Of a stretch of 8,829 nucleotides of DNA, positions 7,053 through 8,829 are shown in pieces. The notes under the pieces were generated by a model. The model ran no database searches. It was given only the letters and a program-made list of their open reading frames with translations, and had not been told where the DNA came from. The number at the start of each line of letters is the position of its first letter. The first letter of the stretch is position 1. The stretch comes from Dysgonamonadaceae bacterium (GTDB lineage: Bacteria; Bacteroidota; Bacteroidia; Bacteroidales; Azobacteroidaceae). Location: contig JAISNS010000024.1 of the NCBI GenBank assembly GCA_031276105.1, positions 1-8,829 on the forward strand. The letters run 5' to 3'. The position numbers were made by a program, and so were the translations under genes.

Positions 7053-8444
7053 TTATGGAGCAATCTTGACGCAACGCAAGGAGTACCCCTCGTTGCGACC
7101 TACGAAGTCTGCCGGATAGAAGTCGCCCGAGCTAACCCTCGCACGGTAGGCCATATCCATGCCAGATCGCGAGTATGACCAATAGTAGCCGAAAATACCC
7201 TGACCTCTACCGTCCGAAGAGGTAGCGAGACCGCCAAGCAGCCAATCATCGATACCCTCATGTATAGCAGTGGTAGAATAGTCAACACCGGCATAATCCT
7301 GAAAGTTTTGCTTTGTCGGAACTTGCCACTGACCGGGACACAAAACATCGGCATACTGAGCAACCATACACCACGAAAACCAAGATCCTAAACTATCTGT
7401 ATCATTAACACCGGAAAGGTTTAAGTGATCGCGATAATCAGCTTTGAAGTTTGGATTGCTACCGCCGTCAAAAGTTGTCTTGGAGTCCGTTATTTTTACA
7501 GGAGCGGAAAATATTATACCCCCTCGAACAGACGTTGTGTCAGTACTGACGAATTCCACTTTACCGGTCAGATCAAGAAGAGAAGAAACGATACATGTAC
7601 CAAAAATTTTAACCGTCCCTATAACAGCCAAACGAGTAGCCGATACGCATTCTGTAGTGGTATCACGCGATTCGGCATAATAAGTCGTTGTGACATTTAA
7701 AGGCAGAGAATAGGAATCGCCACTTGCTACTTTAGTCCCGCCGGTATCAGCATCATACCAGTCAATCGTACAACCGGGAGCAGGTGTAGCGCTGAACAAT
7801 ATCGAACTTCCACTATCACCTGAATTGGAACTGGCATCGGTCGGCTCGGCAGGTATTGCGTTAATTACTATTTTTTGCGTACTGTATCGACGACTACTGC
7901 CGCCACACGCACTCTCAGCCCTAACGGTTATCGAATCGGCTGGGTAAACTCCCTCAAGTGCCCCCGTAATCGTAATGATAGTGTCGTTAGAAGTACCGGT
8001 CAGTCCGGCAGGCAATGTCCAAACATAGCCTATTGCACCTTTTATTCTGTCTATTTTAGCAGTAAACGTAACGCCTGCGCCGCATAACGTAGTGTCTGAA
8101 AAAGTAATCGGCCCGGGAGTGGGTGGCGCGCAGAGCTTTATCCAATCATCCCCATCCCAAACATGAACGCCTGCGCCGGATGTTGTATTAATGTTGTAAA
8201 CAATCATCCCGGCAAGTTCCAAATTACGGTCTTGCGTGGCCGGAATATCAACAAATGAGCCGCCCGGAATAACGCTCAAATCCGAAAGATCAACGTTAGA
8301 GAGTACCAAACCCCCATGGGACGTACTATTCAAATCCAGCAGCGCACCGGCTTTGGGAGCGGTCAACCCGCCAATAGTGACCTGAGCGCGCAAATTAACG
8401 CTTAAAAGAAGCGCAAATGATAATACTGAAATTTTTATTTTCAT
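7053..8444 (-). CDS. Secreted multidomain surface protein: PKD-like, Ig_7-like and FISUMP-like regions
   Basis: An intact 463-residue exported protein of unknown function. A signal peptide covers about 1-20 (KIK then SFALLLSVNL, likely cut after LRA). Residues 21-105 are a head region with VTIGGLTAPKAGALLDLN and HVWDGDDWIKLC. Residues 108-194 resemble a PKD-like domain (GAIGYVWTLPAGLTGTSNDT, then DSITVRAESACG). Residues 197-280 resemble the Ig_7 domain of Bacteroidota surface proteins (CTIDWYDADTGGTKVASGDS, TTTYYAESRD). The C-terminal part (about 281-463) ends like the FISUMP 'major paralogous' domain: CPGQWQVPTKQNF (369-381), YYWSYSRS (420-427) and the closing GYSLRCVKIAP. I see no type IX secretion C-terminal domain and no lipobox, so how it is retained is unclear. 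The gene stands alone, converging on ruvC, with no clear TAnnTTTG promoter in its A/T-rich upstream DNA. Domain names rest on recognition of motifs only. Confidence 0.85.
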   Translation of the reverse strand: MKIKISVLSFALLLSVNLRAQVTIGGLTAPKAGALLDLNSTSHGGLVLSNVDLSDLSVIPGGSFVDIPATQDRNLELAGMIVYNINTTSGAGVHVWDGDDWIKLCAPPTPGPITFSDTTLCGAGVTFTAKIDRIKGAIGYVWTLPAGLTGTSNDTIITITGALEGVYPADSITVRAESACGGSSRRYSTQKIVINAIPAEPTDASSNSGDSGSSILFSATPAPGCTIDWYDADTGGTKVASGDSYSLPLNVTTTYYAESRDTTTECVSATRLAVIGTVKIFGTCIVSSLLDLTGKVEFVSTDTTSVRGGIIFSAPVKITDSKTTFDGGSNPNFKADYRDHLNLSGVNDTDSLGSWFSWCMVAQYADVLCPGQWQVPTKQNFQDYAGVDYSTTAIHEGIDDWLLGGLATSSDGRGQGIFGYYWSYSRSGMDMAYRARVSSGDFYPADFVGRNEGYSLRCVKIAP

Positions 8445-8451
8445 TGTTATT

Positions 8452-8483
8452 TAATTTATAATTGTTAATTCGTAATTTATAAT
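8452..8483. repeat. 11-bp direct repeat upstream of the surface-protein gene
   Basis: TAATTTATAAT occurs at 8452-8462 and again at 8473-8483, a 21-base step, or about two helical turns. It lies 8-39 bases upstream of the minus-strand ATG at 8444, where a promoter or operator would be expected. The spacing would suit a regulator binding one face of the helix, but such A/T-rich repeats also arise by chance or slippage. Confidence 0.5.
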
Positions 8484-8507
8484 AATTCCTAATTCACTCC
8501 TATTCCT

Positions 8508-8668
8508 GTCATTGCGCGCTTGACGCGCAATCTCTTGATAGAACTAAAAACTAAGAGTTAAAAGCTAAGAGTTGCGCGAAGCGGCTTAACTCTTAACTCT
8601 TAGTTCTTAACTCTATCCAGGGGATCCCGCGTCAAGCGCGGGATGACAACAGCGCGCCGGATGACAAG
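8508..8668. repeat. REP/BIME-like nested inverted-repeat element
   Basis: Two 27-base arms, 8508-8534 and 8621-8647, are inverted copies identical at 22 of 27 positions by my alignment. Each arm is itself a hairpin: ATTGCGCG/CGCGCAAT around CTTGA (8511-8531), and ATCCCGCG/CGCGGGAT around TCAAG (8624-8644). The stem differences are paired changes that keep base pairing. A shortened third copy of the arm end (AGCGCGCCGGATGACAA, 8652-8668) follows directly. The 86 bases between the arms hold a further inverted repeat made of heptamers. The pattern resembles dispersed REP-type elements; copies elsewhere in the genome are expected but cannot be seen here. Confidence 0.75.
8541..8613. repeat. Heptanucleotide tandem repeats forming an inner stem
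   Basis: From 8586 to 8613 the heptamer TTAACTC is repeated four times (the third copy is TTAGTTC). From 8541 to 8573 the complementary heptamer GAGTTAA appears in degenerate form about five times in the same 7-base period. The two sides pair: AACTAAGAGTT (8549-8559) with AACTCTTAGTT (8595-8605), and AAGAGTT (8567-8573) with AACTCTT (8588-8594), with a 7-base bulge. The loop is a G/C-rich 14 bases. Confidence 0.75.
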
Positions 8669-8699
8669 GGAATAATGCGTTCCATTGAGCAGAAGACAC

Positions 8700-8748
8700 A
8701 AAAAAACCTGCCGAATCTCTTTTGGGGATAAGACAGGTATTATTTTTT
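8700..8748. terminator. Hairpin with flanking A/T runs, possible bidirectional terminator
   Basis: ACCTG (8706-8710) pairs with CAGGT (8734-8738), and inside it ATCTC (8715-8719) pairs with GGGAT (8725-8729, one G-U type pair) around TTTTG. On the minus strand the stem runs into seven T's and then GTG, a good intrinsic terminator; on the plus strand it is followed by ATTATTTTTT. No gene visible in the window clearly ends here. A minus-strand gene lying beyond the right edge would fit. Confidence 0.5.
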
Positions 8749-8751
8749 CTG

Positions 8752-8792
8752 ATATATATGTATTCCGCGCGCGCGGTGTGTGTGTACGCATA
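8752..8792. repeat. Alternating purine/pyrimidine run (AT, CG, then GT)
   Basis: Three consecutive simple-sequence runs: ATATATATGTAT (8752-8763), CGCGCGCGCG (8766-8775) and GTGTGTGTGTACGCATA (8776-8792), with a two-base break after the first and a phase break at 8775/8776. Alternating CG and GT DNA is the classic sequence able to adopt the left-handed Z form under negative supercoiling. Dinucleotide repeats of this kind are also prone to slippage. Confidence 0.8.
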
Positions 8793-8798
8793 ATTCTG

Positions 8799-8823
8799 TT
8801 AACTTCCAAGCTTTGGAAGTTAA
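8799..8823. repeat. Perfect 11-bp palindrome with 3-base spacer
   Basis: TTAACTTCCAA (8799-8809) and TTGGAAGTTAA (8813-8823) are exact reverse complements around GCT. Neither strand shows a T-run straight after it, so it is a poor terminator. An operator site or the end of an element continuing past the window edge are alternatives. Confidence 0.7.
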
Positions 8824-8829
8824 TAATAC

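Larger units (their letters stand above)
8445..8829. other. 385-base non-coding region rich in repeats and palindromes
   Basis: No credible gene is seen on either strand. The only open frame of any size (minus strand, about 8600-8809) has an ordinary-looking tail, VVIPRLTRDPLD, that is merely the translation of the repeat at 8621-8647. From left to right the region holds an A/T-rich leader with a direct repeat, a nested inverted-repeat element, a terminator-like hairpin, an alternating purine/pyrimidine run and a perfect palindrome, each listed separately. Confidence 0.75.

Noticed and set aside
8508..8668. CRISPR array
   Set aside because: The repeats are inverted and nested rather than evenly spaced direct repeats with unique spacers, and no cas gene is present.
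8600..8809. A 69-codon minus-strand frame ending in VVIPRLTRDPLDRVKN
   Set aside because: The C-terminal sequence is simply the repeat at 8621-8647 read through, and the rest covers a hairpin and simple-sequence runs; such frames are common artefacts of dispersed repeats.

Overview
The window looks like chromosomal DNA of a member of the Bacteroidota, most likely order Bacteroidales. The proteins are of Bacteroidales type: PanD beginning with two Met, the long LptD_2-type LptD, and a secreted protein built from PKD-like, Ig_7-like and FISUMP-like parts. Two promoters match the Bacteroidota -7 consensus TAnnTTTG, and genes start after A/T-rich leaders without Shine-Dalgarno sequences. Genus cannot be told from the sequence alone.

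Positions 29-2146 (+) hold a tight run of three genes: panD (beta-alanine synthesis for pantothenate/CoA), a DUF2156/LPG_synthase_C-type protein, and a GNAT acetyltransferase with an Eis-like N-terminal half. The gaps are 9 and 6 bases, so one transcript is likely, probably starting upstream of the window. A TAnnTTTG promoter at 2211-2218 then begins a second run (2235-6205, +): an HD-domain phosphohydrolase, the large outer-membrane LPS-export protein LptD, and uracil-DNA glycosylase Ung, with gaps of 19 and 10 bases.

A tRNA-Ala(GGC) gene lies on the minus strand at 6234-6307. It has its own well-formed promoter, which sits in the 74-base gap before ruvC (6382-6954, +). ruvC ends at a bidirectional hairpin terminator shared with the converging minus-strand gene at 7053-8444, which encodes a secreted multidomain surface protein.

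From 8445 to the end (385 bases) I see no credible gene. This stretch is packed with non-coding structure: an 11-bp direct repeat, a REP/BIME-like nested inverted-repeat element whose two stems differ by compensatory changes, heptanucleotide tandem repeats forming the inner stem, a hairpin with T-runs that could terminate transcription, a run of alternating purine/pyrimidine DNA (AT, CG, then GT), and a perfect 11-bp palindrome at the window edge.

Most of the window is housekeeping. I do not see a clear new multi-gene system. The places most worth a second look are the structured intergenic region at 8445-8829, the mosaic secreted protein beside it, and the panD-linked pair of GNAT-fold proteins of unknown substrate.
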